This document shows positions 22,773-34,450 of a stretch of 64,000 bases of DNA, one piece after another; position 1 is the first letter of the stretch, and the number at the start of each line of letters is the position of its first letter. This stretch comes from Lenzites betulinus (Eukaryota; Basidiomycota; Agaricomycetes; Polyporales; Polyporaceae), in assembly GCA_022264855.1 (NCBI GenBank), contig JABYQU010000024.1, positions 1-64,000 on the forward strand, given 5' to 3'. The translations under genes and the position numbers were made by a program. Under the pieces are notes generated by a model that did no database searches, had not been told where the DNA came from, and saw only the letters and a list, made by a program, of their open reading frames with translations.

Positions 22773-23434
22773 CTAACCCGAACGATTAGTCGCAACCTCC
22801 TCCATGGCTGCGACCCACCCAGCCTCCTCAGGGCGGTCGACCAGTACCGTGCGCTCTCCACCACGGTAGGCGTCTTGGGCGGCCGCGACGTCGCGCTGAA
22901 GACGGGCGATCGCGCCCGCGATATCCTGCGACTGGGCCATGTCCACGGACCGGTCGGCGCCCGCGATCGCAAGAACGTTGTGGATCGCAGAGGAGCGAGA
23001 GCGTAGAAGGACCAGGCGCTGGCGGGCGGCAGCTAAGAAGACACCTTCCAGGTCGCGCGACATGGTAAAGAGTCGTCGGTCGAAGTCTGCGACTGCGCCG
23101 CGGTACTCGCTGTGTCGTTCCAGGGCGCGCAAGGCCACTCGGGCGCGAGTAAGGAGAGGCGTCATCACGGTATCGCCGAGGGAAATCAAGAAGTACGACT
23201 CCTAGGAAGGCAAGCTCAGTATCGCATCGCTCGCAGAGCAGGAGACTGGCCGATAGGACGTACCGTGCGGTACAGGAAGCGGTCGATGGCGTCCTCCCAA
23301 TCTGCGACGCTATAGCCGGTCTCGACCATCTCCTCCATAATGGCCGCCTGCTCTTCGACCTGTGCACGGGCCAGGGAGATAGTAGTCTGTCGCAGGCGAG
23401 CCGATGCGGCCTCGATTTCGACCAAGTTATCCAT
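22773..23434 (-). CDS. small two-exon coiled-coil protein (first gene of cassette)
   Basis: Exons 23434-23264 and 23201-22773 give 199 aa. It begins MDNLVEIEAASARLRQTTIS and is almost wholly helical with heptad-like Leu/Ala spacing (AIARLQRDVAAAQDAYRGG). The stop is about 180 bp upstream of the next gene's start. No family recognised. It is cytosolic or nuclear by lack of signal or membrane segments. Confidence 0.55.
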
Positions 23435-23859
23435 GGTGGCGATACCACACATAGGAGAGAGAGCGAAAAGGATAGGTGGGCCTCCGTGGGCAGATGGTGA
23501 CCTTTATCGCAGGGTCTATCGCGCGATCGCATCGATGGCCGACCGAGGGCGGTCGGGATCTCAGTGAGGGGGAGATGATGCGACCTGCGGCCCGCTGAGG
23601 CCGGAGCGGTACAGTTAGGTACGGGCGTAGCAGGCTTCGGCGCAGCCGTCGCAAGCCGTCGCGAGCCGTCGCACGCCCGGCTGAGTCGCGGGCGCCTGAG
23701 GACCGTAGTCGCAGCAGGAGGAGTCTGGCCGTGCGGCCGGCTGATCTCGGACTTTGGGAGAGCGACCCGGTATCGTCCATGTATATATTCCGTGCTCCGT
23801 AGTTTTCAGGAGGCAAGCAATCCCCACCCCTCAGATCTCATAGACCGGCCCCGGTACCG

Positions 23860-23935
23860 ACTGCGACTGCGACTGCGACCGCGAACTGCGAACTGCGACC
23901 GCGAGCTGCGACGCGAACTTGCGACTGCGATCACG
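23860..23935. repeat. short GCGACT-type tandem array
   Basis: Imperfect repeats of GCGACT/GCGAACT (CTGCGACTGCGACTGCGACC and variants) on the plus strand. It is the densest cluster of the TGCGA motif and lies upstream of the three-gene cassette. Confidence 0.75.
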
Positions 23936-24189
23936 GCTTCCCCTGACCACCGCGACTGCCCCGTCCACGCCTCCTTACCAGTTCGCTGGCACTGCGACCG
24001 GTTGCGATAGAACCGACGGACCGCGTACCCACCTTCCCTCTGCGATAGCGGGACGACCGCGACCTGCGACGCTTCGTGGAAGCCCAGTGAAGGGAAACCG
24101 GCCCTTACTCGCAGGCATTATCCTTCCCTCCCCGCACTACGTCCGGCCTCGCCCCCTAGGCTCTCGGCCGCGCCCTCTATCCTGCTGTT

Positions 24190-25995
24190 ATAGCAGGTTC
24201 CAGTGCATCATCGTCACACCATCTCTAGGCGTCCATATTGTCAGGCTCTGCTTTCCCTCGCCCTTTCCTCGCCTCCCGGGTTTTGCATCGAGGTGTCGAG
24301 GAAGACTGTGGCATTCTCTTCCAGCTTCATGCTCTCTGTCGTTCTCCATCCACTCATTCTCATCCTTATCCTCTCCCATCGCCCTACTTTGATCGTAACT
24401 CCGTGGCGCGCTGGGATGTGTACCGTTGCTTCCGCGACATTCGAACCCTCGTTTTCGTTCACAATCATGATTTCTGCGACTCCGTTGCCCAGGGCCTTGA
24501 TCCTCAGGACGGTGCCAGTCACATTGGTGGGCTGTGTTGTGTAGTAGTGGGGGGCTGGGGGTCTGATGAAGGGAAGAGTTTGTCGCACGATTTCAGTTGG
24601 AGTATCTGGACTTTCATCCCTCTCTTGATTGGTGCGGTTGGGGGGACTGGTGCTTCATAGGTCACTAGGACTCTGGGGGGGGTTGTTTTGTTGGGGATAG
24701 GGGTTCTTGTTGTCTCCCTTGCTAGGATCGTTTTGTTCATGATAGGCATATGTATCTATGGTCAATCTCAGCAGTTTATATACTGGTATGCGCGTTTGTT
24801 ACTGACGTTAATCACTTTGTTGGTAAGGACAGGTGTACACCCTTCCTGGGTGGGGGGGAGGCCAGGGGAATCTTTCTTAGGCGGGGTTCTTATCTTATTC
24901 AGGTTGTCGTTTCTCTAGTCTGGTGGTTTCAGCTCTTGGCCAGTGCTTCTGGTGGCTTACAGCCCTTCTGGTTTGTGTTCAGGCAGAGGTTACCCAGTTG
25001 TTGTCTTGTTATCTTTCAATGCTAGCTCCAGTTATCTCCTTTGTTACTTACTTGGTATTGATCAGTTTCCTGTTCTTAGTTTGTTACTTGTCGTTGTTAT
25101 CTTCGGCTATATCCGCTTACAGAGCTTTGCTCGGATTTTAGTCCATATTTTCCGATTTGCTGACCGCTATTAATTATCATCAGTTCAGTTACATTTCCCC
25201 CTACTCGCTCATACTAGTACCGTTGTAACTCGCGGTTATCCTTCTCAGGCTGGCCTAGGCCTTGCCACCTTCCCGGCGCGTCCGGAGTCTTGGTTCGCTG
25301 CTTATTCATTCGCATCAGCTGCTCAGTCCCGAGTTCCGGGTTTCTCCGTGTACCTCTTCCTGTTTTGATTTCCTGCTGGTGATGCTCTTGTCGTCTCAGC
25401 TCAGCTCCTTTCCTGTCCTTCAGTCTCGGAGTCCGCTGGTTTGTACGGCGTAAACCACTATTCGTCACGTTTGGGATTCGTCCGGGTCTGGAGAGACAAG
25501 TGTGTCGCGACTGGTGTTTAGCGCTCGCCGCGGCTGAGTTTCTGAGTCCGAGTCGAAGTTTGGTACTGTATGGTTTTGGTCTTGTTTGTTTTGTGGCGCT
25601 GAACCTTGTTACGGCGCTTACTTTACTTCGTCTAGTCAGTTGGGTTTATGTGTTTTGTGGGGTTCTCATGTTCCAGTGGTAGTCATACTTTGGGCTTCTT
25701 CCTCTCTGAGGACTGCCTGCAGCGGTACTTCGACCTCGCACCTCCTTCTGGAGGGGGGGGTCTTCCTTTTCGCACCGTGGGAAAACCCCAGTCATGGTGG
25801 TTCAAGGAAGAGTCGCCCCCCGAATGGTGGATTATTCGCTGGGGGAGACTATTATTTTTGTACAAGCCGCCAAGAAGCGCCAAGAGTCACTTTGTGTCAC
25901 TATCAGTCACTCCGGGTCACCGCGGCCCGACTCTCCGCCCTCTCGTTCTCACTCTCACTTTCGTCTCACCGTGCAGCCGAACAGACCCTAAATAG
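24190..25995. other. strand-asymmetric, gene-poor stretch, possible mobile element remnant
   Basis: The plus strand is T/G-rich and the minus strand A/C-rich through most of this region. Minus-strand open stretches at 24519-24749 and 24241-24588 could be one frame-shifted reading (KGMKVQ..., ATVHIPARHGVTIKVGRWERI), and another lies at 25214-25468; none is recognised. The right end (about 25860-25990) has repeated GTCAC words. It finishes GCAGCCGAACAGACCC followed by TAA, which looks like a DNA-transposon terminus. I could not find its partner end. Confidence 0.3.
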
Positions 25996-26132
25996 AGTAG
26001 AGGTTGCAAGATATTTGTAGGTTGTTTAGTATGTGGGTGAGATGCATGCACGGTCTAATTCTGCGAGAATGTCAGCTAGAAGCACACGGTGGCTGTGATA
26101 TTTCTTTGCCGCCCAGGCTGCTTGTTTACCAT

Positions 26133-26589
26133 TCAGGCCGCGTCAATACGCATCCATAAAACGGTGGGAGCGGGTGTAGTACCTGTGTGAAGCCAAGCAT
26201 GTCAACATTGCGCTAGGTACAGAGAAAAAGAGCATACCTGTGGATGGAGACCAGTGCTCGGACGGCACAGGGGTGGACCATGTAGGCTGCGAGATCTCTG
26301 CAAAGGTATGCTGAATATTCTCATAGATATTCATTGCATTCTCATAGCACTGTGCTCCAGCAGCGCCAGAAGGCCACAAGAATGGTGCGGGGGAGACGGG
26401 AGGCTGGGCGCATCAACATGAGACTTCCGCTGGCCATGAGGTCAGAACTTCTTTACTCACAGAATGGTTCTCTTTATTGTTGCTTCGCATTTTTGCAGGT
26501 CGAGACGGGGCATCTAAGCGAGGCTTCTTCTGAGCACGCTCGCCCAGATTAGCAAGCCCTATTTGCGCCCTGCGCCCCCTCTTCGGCAT
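26133..26589 (-). pseudogene. short gene, likely truncated
   Basis: Exon 1 starts at 26589 with a basic N-terminus (MPKRGRRAQIGLANLGERAQ, then SNNKENH) ending at a GTGAGT donor. Exon 2 reads CYENAMNIYENIQHTFAEI and QPTWSTPVPSEHWSPS. A third short exon ends at a stop, about 98 aa in total. Similar basic starts occur in mushroom transposon proteins, so this may be the front of a lost element gene. No family is certain. Confidence 0.35.
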
Positions 26590-26599
26590 GCATGTACGT

Positions 26600-27615
26600 T
26601 CCGAGGGTCGAACACGACACCACGGCGGCTGTTGTCTTGTGCGGGCGCCATTATCACGGCGCCTTTGGCACTTATAAGTTCTATACGGCGCTCATTCATT
26701 GCACATGTATCTCTGTTGAGTGAGAGCAACTTAAACAGAAATAGCGACAGTCAGGTTTGAGATAATGTTATTGAGCACAGTCTGACAGCAGGATTTCCAT
26801 CCAATCGATATCGTTGCTCAGTTTTTAGTTTTCCTCCCTAATTTGCCCGCCACATTCGATCATTTGTGACATTTCGGGGTCATGTGATGTAGTCATATTT
26901 GAGCTGGGTCAATCTTATGGTGATTCCAAGTGTCCGTTCGATGTCATGCTCATGTGCACAAACGAGAGACCGACGCAGAATCGGCGCTGCCCCGCGTTAC
27001 GTATCCCACGTCTGGTTTTGCACGCACGCTCGATCTGCACTCGAGGACCTCCGCCTCTGTCGCCTGTTTCCCGCCACTGTCGCGCCGAACCGTGTCACGG
27101 TCGACAGCAACACGGTGCTGGGCACGATTGCATACCGGGAGGAACCGAGGCGAGTGCAGATCTGTAGGTGGCTTGATGGCAACTTGCAGACTTGATATAG
27201 ATCAATTCATTATGACCATGTTGAGTGATAGTATCACTAAATAGCACGCCTGACTAGCTAGTGTCGTGGGCTGCGGCGGAGGGCGACCAATGCGCTCGGG
27301 GAGAGGCTACGAGACGCCATCAGATCTGGGCGGGGCGCAGCCAATGGGAGGGCGGAAAAGGCTGACCAATGCGGGGAAGCGCCGGCCGAGGATAGCCAGT
27401 TGGTGAGTGGCCATCTCTCCTGGCCCCTGGTTACCGACGCTGCTCGGCGTCGACTCCGAGCGTGATGCCCCTCGACCCTTGTCCTCCCGCTCCCTCTCTG
27501 AGTCTCCCGCTGGACCCGCCCCTTCCTCTTTCTCACCAGTCTCTCTTTTGTATGCCGCTGTGTCGGCAGTGCCAGACGCAAGCATAACTTCCTCTCGTTC
27601 ACTCTGGAACAGGCT
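26600..27615. other. intergenic stretch
   Basis: No exon with family similarity is visible. 27410-27615 is pyrimidine-rich on the plus strand and leads into the start codon at 27616, so it is the likely promoter and 5' UTR of that gene. Confidence 0.4.
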
Positions 27616-28746
27616 ATGGCGTCGAGCGTCTCTAATGCCGCCCCCTCACCGCTGGTCGAGCCTCCCCCGACTCCGACAGTGACAGTGACAACACCGACCG
27701 AGTTTGCCACCGTCCAGACACACGCCGAGGACTCGGAGGAGTACCCCCGGCCACAGGCTGGCCCTCTTCCGTCGAAACGCGGAGAGATAGGTTACGTAGA
27801 GGGTGTACATAACCGTGGGGACATCGAAGCGGAGGCGAGTGCTTCCACCACCTCCCTCCCCGCGCGGCACCCAGCCGACAGAGCACCTACTCCCGCGGCG
27901 GCCGGCTCAAGCACCCCTCCGACCGCCGCCCCGCGTCCTCCTTCACCCAACGGATCCACAAGCACCGCTGGAAAGCGGAGCATCATCTCGTTCTTCACAC
28001 CTAAACGTATACCCACCTACGGCGGCCTCCGCCTCACCTCCCTCGCGCTCCTCGCCTTCCAGGCCTGTCTATTTGGCACGACGATCGCTGGCTGGGTGCT
28101 CCTCGCGAAACACATGCAAAAGAGCCAGGTACCGAGCTCGAGCCCAGACGACGACAGCTCGAGCGCGCTCTCCCAGGTCTCCTCGCAGATATTCGTGCAC
28201 GTCGCGTTTGGCATGGCCTGCATCGCGGAGCTCATCTTCGTCGAGCGGTCCGTGTTCCGCCTCCGTGCGGAGCGCTATGCGCACGTCCACCCGGGCGAGA
28301 TCCTCCCGCGCACGCGCCGCTCGCAGGAGCCCGCCCCAGGCATGGCGTTCGCGCCCTGGAACCGCCCACCGCTCCCGACATACGCGGCCGCGCTCGCGCA
28401 GAGCGGCGTCGGCACGGGCGACGTCGAGGACAACATCATCGCGATCCCGCCCCCGCCGGCGTACGGCAACACGCGCGGAAGCACGCTGCTCCTCGCGGGC
28501 TTCATCAGCGACGCGCTGCGCTCGCAGCGCGTGCGCAATAGCGCAGGCTCTGCGGCGAGTCGTGCAAGCCGCGGCAGTCGCGGGCTCGCGCCGGCAACGG
28601 CAAGGGAGCCGGGCGACCGGCCGAAGAGCTACATGAGCACCGACCCCGAGTGGGAGGAGATCTGCGACGCGGATCGGGCTCTGAGGCTGGAGGAGACGCT
28701 GGCGCAGCTGGAGGACGGCGAGGGCAACGCGGTGCGCCGTTCGTAG
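27616..28746 (+). CDS. two-TM membrane protein with Pro-rich cytosolic tails
   Basis: A single uninterrupted reading frame of 376 aa. About 130 N-terminal residues are Pro/Thr/Ser-rich and disordered. Two hydrophobic segments follow, LTSLALLAFQACLFGTTIAG (about 140-160) and IFVHVAFGMACIAELIF (about 192-210), joined by a Ser/Asp loop. The long C-terminal tail has two PPxY-like sites (RPPLPTYAAAL, PPPPAYG), the kind bound by WW domains of Rsp5/Nedd4 ligases, and ends in an acidic helix. The layout suits a plasma-membrane or endomembrane protein whose turnover is ubiquitin-controlled. The family is a basidiomycete conserved hypothetical to me. Confidence 0.7.
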   Translation: MASSVSNAAPSPLVEPPPTPTVTVTTPTEFATVQTHAEDSEEYPRPQAGPLPSKRGEIGYVEGVHNRGDIEAEASASTTSLPARHPADRAPTPAAAGSSTPPTAAPRPPSPNGSTSTAGKRSIISFFTPKRIPTYGGLRLTSLALLAFQACLFGTTIAGWVLLAKHMQKSQVPSSSPDDDSSSALSQVSSQIFVHVAFGMACIAELIFVERSVFRLRAERYAHVHPGEILPRTRRSQEPAPGMAFAPWNRPPLPTYAAALAQSGVGTGDVEDNIIAIPPPPAYGNTRGSTLLLAGFISDALRSQRVRNSAGSAASRASRGSRGLAPATAREPGDRPKSYMSTDPEWEEICDADRALRLEETLAQLEDGEGNAVRRS

Positions 28747-29571
28747 GGCAGGGCCAGGGGCTCATTATGGTTCGCGCATTTGTGGTAAGTCTGCTTATAG
28801 CCTCCGCGCCCCAGCCTTCGGATGAGCTTATCGGCTGGCTCGTTCTGTTGCGTCTTATAGCTTGGTTGTCTTTCTCCGGACACTTCACCGACCTTCGCCA
28901 CGCTGTGCTCGTGTATGTTGTGTTTTATAGTCCGCTCGATGCTTTCACCGTTATCATAGTTCATGTGTCCCCCGTCGTTGTTGTTGATGGCTTGTCCGAG
29001 ATCCTGCAGCCCTATATCGGTAACTCAGGGACTCTTCAAATATACATATATAGGTAAATCTAACAACCTCAAGGCCGGTGTTCGCTGTCGATTTGGATTA
29101 CATCCTATCGCGAGCTAAGACTATATACAAACAGGTGCGCGCCCCCTTCTCAATCCATGCACGTGAGCTCTTACGTCGCCTTCCCTTAACTCTCATTACT
29201 ACTAACGTTATCCGAAGCTTCCCTGCGAATGTTGGCGGCAGAAATCATGCGTCAATGGGCCACCGGGCACGCTCAGCGTTGCAGCTCACAGCCGTCCATC
29301 ACGAGCTTCCCTTCGTCCACCACGTTGCCCGTCTCTCCACAACGTGCAGATCAGGGTGTTCAATGTATGCGGGGTATACGATGCCACAGCCCAGTACCAT
29401 TCACTGTGAGTTGCGTTGCCCCGTTCCTTGTGTACAGCATGCGGATAACGTACATGCCTTGCTCACTGCGTCCGCACCAATGCCTCGAGCATGGGCGACT
29501 GTCAGTCAAGAACGTAACCTGTTCCCCGTCCGCGCGTGTCTCAGCATCTTCACCTCTCCGCTCTGTTCACC
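28747..29571. other. intergenic stretch
   Basis: No gene recognised. It contains the 3' end of the membrane-protein transcript and the upstream region of the HET gene. Confidence 0.4.
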
Positions 29572-31918
29572 ATGGGCAACTGCTGCTCTCGCCGCGAGCC
29601 CTCTCAGGAAGTAGACCTGGTATCTTCCGGCAACCTGACCAATAACGGACTGATATGCTCGAACTGTTCCAAGTATGGAGCGCAATGCTACGCAAAGACC
29701 GTTGCATCTCGAAAACCGTCTCGTCCCGCAAAAAGCCTGAGCAAGCGTTCTCTCCCCCCAAGGCCGCCTTCGATCTGTGAAGTATGTTGGGGAGGCCCCT
29801 TTGCGGCTCACCTGGGACTGTTCGCGCCACGGACTCCGCTGTCCGACCTGCATAAGAATGCGTGGTGCACCAATGGGTATTCCTATTCGACTTCATGGGC
29901 GGAGCTTCGGTCTCGGGCCGGCGCTGGCTGTACCTGGTGCAGGTTCCTGTTCGAGATGCGTACCGGGTCGGACATGCCCTCTGGCCGCGCCGAAGGTCCA
30001 CTCAAAGTCACTGTGGGTGAAAGCATAGATTGGCATTACCCTCTTCGTGCGAGGACTACTCAACAACTTCAAGTGCGGATCAATGGGGACAGAGCCTTCG
30101 AAGGACTTGTTTACACCCCCGCAGGTATGTTGCGCATATCCTCAGGCCTTGGCTGCGGAACTGTTGATAACACGATCGACAGATGACCATGCCGCGCCGC
30201 ACATCGTCGCGCGTAATCGTGTTCTAGATGTTGGATCCCCGTACGCCATGAATATGGCGAAAATATGTATCAACGACTGCGAGAATAACCACGACAATTG
30301 CAAGGCCATATTAGGTGGTCCCGAGCGTTCCCTCCCGACGCGCCTCATCGACTGCACTGATCCTGATCAACCCCGTCTAGTCCACACCGGCCATACACCG
30401 GGCAAATATCTGGCACTCAGCTACGTGTGGGGCGAACCCCAACCCTACCGAACCGTCCTTGCGAACGTCTCTGCGTATGAAAACGCGATGGATCCCTCGA
30501 TGCTCTCGCAAACAATCCGGGATGCAATGCATGTCACCCGCGCGCTAGGTTTCCAATACCTGTGGGTCGACGCGCTGTGCATCATTCAAGACTCGGACGA
30601 GGACAAAGCGCACGAGCTCGCGCGCATGCACCGGGTCTACCGCGATGCATCCCTCACCATCATCGCTTCCAGTGCGCGAAAAGTCAGCGAAGGGTTTCTC
30701 CAGGACCGCGCGACCTTGTCGACTCTGAATGACAGCAGCATCTTCTCTCATGACGTCGACTTCCCGTTCGTATGCCCCCGCCACCCTGCAAGTAGCTCTG
30801 GCGACGCGGGACGTCCGGAGCTGGGCAAGTTGTGTATCTCCCCCGTCTACGCGTGCAACAACGACAGGGGAGGAGATTGGGCCTACGACTACACCGTGGA
30901 CCCGATCAGCTCGCGCGGTTGGTGCATGCAAGAGTACTTCATGTCCGCGCGCGCCCTCGTCTTCGCATCGCACACCCTCCAGTTCAAGTGCCAGACCGAG
31001 ACCCGGAACGTCGGCGGGGCGTTCCACAGCGGCTACACCCCACGGCTGCCCGACGGCTTCTTCCACCTCGGCGGTACCGGCGCGCTGACCGCCGTCGAGC
31101 GGCGCGGGATGTACTGGATGTGGCTGAGCGTCGTGATGGACTACAGCGCGCGCACCATCTCCTACCCGTCCGACAAGCTCGTCGCCTGCGGCGTGATCGC
31201 GCAGGAGTTCCACGCCATCCTGCGCTCGGACTACCTCGCGGGCCTCTGGCGCGCCACGCTCTTCTCCGACCTGCTGTGGTACCACGAGAACGTCGCGTCG
31301 AAGCACGGCGCCCGCGCGGCGGCGTACCGTGCGCCCTCCTGGTCGTGGGCGGCCATCGACGGGCGCATCCAGCTGCCTGCGATCAGCATGCAGCCCACCG
31401 CGGAGGCCGGGGACGAGGGCGTCGCCGTCATGGAGGTCATCCGGTGTCAAATTACGCTGGAGAACCCTGCGCTGCCGTTTGGACAGGTCTCGGCCGCGTC
31501 TCTCGTCGTTCGCGTTCCGCTGGTTCGATGCGTTCTGCGAAAACGCGGATGGGCGTACAGTATCTGGCTGCACCGCGCCTGGAGGTCGGACCATCCGGAG
31601 GATGACAGCGACGATGCGGACGTGGACACGCAGAACATAGGCGATGCATACCTCGACAGCGTGGAAGACGAAGCACACCCGCGGATGTGGGCCGCGCTGG
31701 TATCACGGCACTTCGACTTCGACCAGATAGAGGGGCTTATCGTTGTCCAGCAGCCTGAGAGCTCGAGCGCTGCAGAATCGGAGAGCACGGGGAGAAAAGC
31801 GTACCGAAGGGTGGAATATTTCATATTCGAGTGCCCGCCTTACGGGAGAAATGGCCTGATTCGAGCTATGGGCATGGACAAGAAGTTACCAAAAGCCGTA
31901 GAGATTGAGCTTGTATGA
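29572..31918 (+). CDS. HET-domain protein with lipid-anchor-type N-terminus
   Basis: Two exons, 29572-30124 and 30183-31918, give 762 aa. The start is MGNCCSRR: Gly2 followed by Cys4-Cys5, the classic N-myristoylation plus palmitoylation signal. A Cys-rich N-terminal region follows (LICSNCSKYGAQC, ICEVCW, GCTWCRF). The HET domain spans about 261-395, with LALSYVWG and TIRDAMHVTRALGFQYLWVD followed by ALCIIQD and a Tyr/Arg/Ala block. HET proteins drive allorecognition and heterokaryon-incompatibility cell death in ascomycetes and are expanded in basidiomycetes. Here a membrane-tethered sensor is inferred. The coding strand is GC-rich with strong antisense open frames that are not genes. Confidence 0.88.
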
Positions 31919-32235
31919 ATTATGTTGCTTGGCACTTATTTCATGGCCGTTCATTCTATGTACTGCGTAACACTGTTGTATAGATTGTGGCTGGCAGGAT
32001 TGTGGATATACGTCGACGACAGTCTCCTCATGCAACCAACAAGACGAAGATACGAAAACTCGATTGGCAAGCTCCAACAATGTACTACTCAACATGGTAT
32101 TGACAGTGCGTCCACCGCCAGCTCCCTGCCGTCCGCGTCCGGAAGACAGAGAAGGACCAATACGAGCTCGAGGGCACACTACTAAGGCGACGAGAATAAA
32201 CCTAGCACGCTAGGTAGTTTAGGCCCGTAGGCGGC
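31919..32235. other. intergenic, 3' of HET gene
   Basis: AT-richer sequence without a gene; probable 3' UTR. Confidence 0.4.
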
Positions 32236-32599
32236 CTACATATCTGGACGTCCGGGAAACTCCAATGCGGAACGAGTCGCAAAGAAGGGGGTGCCAACGC
32301 TGGGTTCGAAGGCTTCGCGGGTGAGGCAGCGCGGGGCTGCCTCTAAATGCTTGGGTTGCTCAGGATATACCTGAGAGTGTGAAGGTGAGCATATCTTCAA
32401 ATGCGAATCGGCAGAGAGATGGCGTACCTTTGCGTAGCTCTTCCACGCCGCAGCCCTCTCGCCAGCCGACCGGCAGCGGCAGAGGGCTGCCGTAGAAGTC
32501 TCCGCCTCACTCTCGGTGCACGGGAGATGAGGCGGAGGGCACATCCGACGGGTGTGCGCACTCAGTATCTCATGTTTGAGGCTAGCAAGGTCTGTGGTT

Positions 32600-33640
32600 A
32601 GTGGAGATTCTACTGATACGAAACGGTGCGAACTTACCTGAGGCAATGGGGGGAACGAGGATCGTGTTCGAGCGATGTTGACGCGCCTGAGGGAACAACG
32701 GTCCTTCCTGGCTCGCAAGCCATGCGTATGCACGCATGGCATAGTGATTGGAGTTGGACTGTCGAGGAAGAAGTGAGTAAAGTGAGATGGAGAGAAGATA
32801 TGATGGCACTCACAAGACAATGGTTGAGCGAGGGATATCTGGACGATCTTGACGTCATAAGAGATATGTTAGGAGCGAACTTGCGGTGGACTGCAGTTCG
32901 CTCGGGGAACGGTGCCGAGTTGATGAAGGCGAGATACTCCTACCGCGCTAGGAACTGCGCGAAAGGGAGGTTGTCTAGACGATGTTGGCGCGCCTTGTAG
33001 ACGGAGGGGCTGTCGCTTCGAGGCTGGAAGCTACGTATATGCACATACATGGCGACCAGAGTTGAACTATCGATGGTGTGGTAAGTAAAACGAGGCGAAG
33101 ACATAGCAGTTACGAACTCACGAGACTAAGGGTGAACAGGAGCCTTATGCGGACGATCTTGACCGTGTCGGAAGGCATGAGGCGGGAGCGAACTTGCGAT
33201 GAGCCACAGTCCGATGGGAGACGACGATGAGCTTCGTCTCCTAGTAGAAAAAACGAGACAATATGCGTTGGGAACTACGCGAAGGTGCCTCCTCGAGCGG
33301 TCTTGATGCATTTTGGAGACAGTGGGGGTGTCCTGTCGGACACTGGAGCCATGCGCATGCACGCACATGGTGACCAGGGCAGAACTGAGAAGCGCAGGAG
33401 TGAGCATCAAAAGGCCAACAAAGGGCAAGAAGAACTTACAGGACTAGCGATGAACAGAGTGCCTGTCCGGACGACCTTGTCGACGTCTTTGGGAACAAGG
33501 CATAGGCGAACTGAGGCGTTCGCTTGAGGAACAAGGTGAGCTCCGTGCCACGAGAGCTCAAAGGCGCGCTCGGAGCTGCGCAGCAAGAGGTGAACATGAG
33601 TGAGTTGGCGGAATATTGAGGTCCAAAGGGCGTGAACAAT
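32600..33640 (-). repeat. three degenerate tandem copies of an exon-intron unit
   Basis: Each unit of about 300 bp holds, on the minus strand, a donor after a conserved exon end, a pyrimidine-rich intron of about 50 nt, and an exon around a CATGCGTGCAT-like core. On the plus strand the cores are near 32723, 33034 and 33353. Homology also covers GCGAACTTGCG near 32876 and 33190. Confidence 0.6.
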
Positions 33641-34197
33641 GGAGGCGGTCGCCAAAACCGCCTAGGGTGCTCGGGGCTCGAGAACGCCGAGAATCGTCGG
33701 CCGTGGACGCCTCTGATCAGACGAGGACGGTCGGGATGTCGGGCGTGAGTCGAGTTCGACTAGTCGAACATGTGCTGACCAGCGTGACGGGGATCCAGTC
33801 CGTCGCACCAGCGAGTGCATGTCGATTGTCGGGGGGAACAGGTTGGGATGAACAGAAGATCGCCGAGTATCACACCGGGGAGACTGCGAGCGACGGTCTG
33901 CTTGATGGACGGTGAATAGCGAAAAATGCGTCGCATTCCGTAGGGAGGGGCGACGTCGGCCGATGCTTGACCAGACATCGTGGAATGCGGCGGTGGAGAA
34001 AGGAAAAGATGAACATGTCGGTCGAGCGTATGGGCCGTGGAGACCGGCGTGGGTCGCGGTAGTCGAGCAAATGCGCCGTGAGGACCGCCGCGAGGGGCAA
34101 GGCAACTAGTAGTCGTACACATTAGGAGGCAATGATAATGAGGTCTAGGGTTTTCTCCGTTTCAATGGGGTATAGCCAGCCAGCGCGCTGAATGAGG

Positions 34198-34450
34198 GTC
34201 GCCAGTGTCTGCCGCAAGTAAGAGGGAGTGGAGAGAACACGCCCAGGCGGAAAGGAGACAGTAGCAACGAGCGCGATAGCCAGTGATATGGGAACGTAAC
34301 CGATAGACAAAATCGAGCATCGTCAAGACCATAGCCAGAAGACTGCCCAGAGAAAAGTCGCCAGTGTCTGCCGCAGGAAAGAGGAAGCGGAGAGAACGCC
34401 CCAGCGGAGAGGAGACAGTGGCAACAAGGGCAGTCAGAAGAGGCCAGGAA
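34198..34450 (-). repeat. two tandem copies, about 160 bp apart
   Basis: GTCGCCAGTGTCTGCCGCA starts both copies (34198 and 34358) and is followed by matching GGAGAGAAC and GGAGACAGT words. Confidence 0.75.

Larger units (their letters stand above)
20600..24180. repeat. TCGCA/TGCGA-saturated unit
   Basis: The pentamer TCGCA or its complement appears more than 40 times by eye in about 3.5 kb, in exons, introns and spacers alike. Chance for one 5-mer on both strands would be about seven. Examples are clusters near 21366, 21869, 22281, 22336, 22498, 22628 and 23220. The density falls off beyond about 24.1 kb and inside the outer transposon. Confidence 0.7.

Noticed and set aside
27803..28636. 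277-codon Arg/Ser-rich frame overlapping the membrane-protein gene
   Set aside because: Alternate-frame shadow; the other frame has two membrane helices and PPxY sites.
30545..31678. 377-codon open frame antisense to the HET gene
   Set aside because: Val/Arg-rich composition from GC-rich codons on the opposite strand; the HET domain lies on the plus strand.
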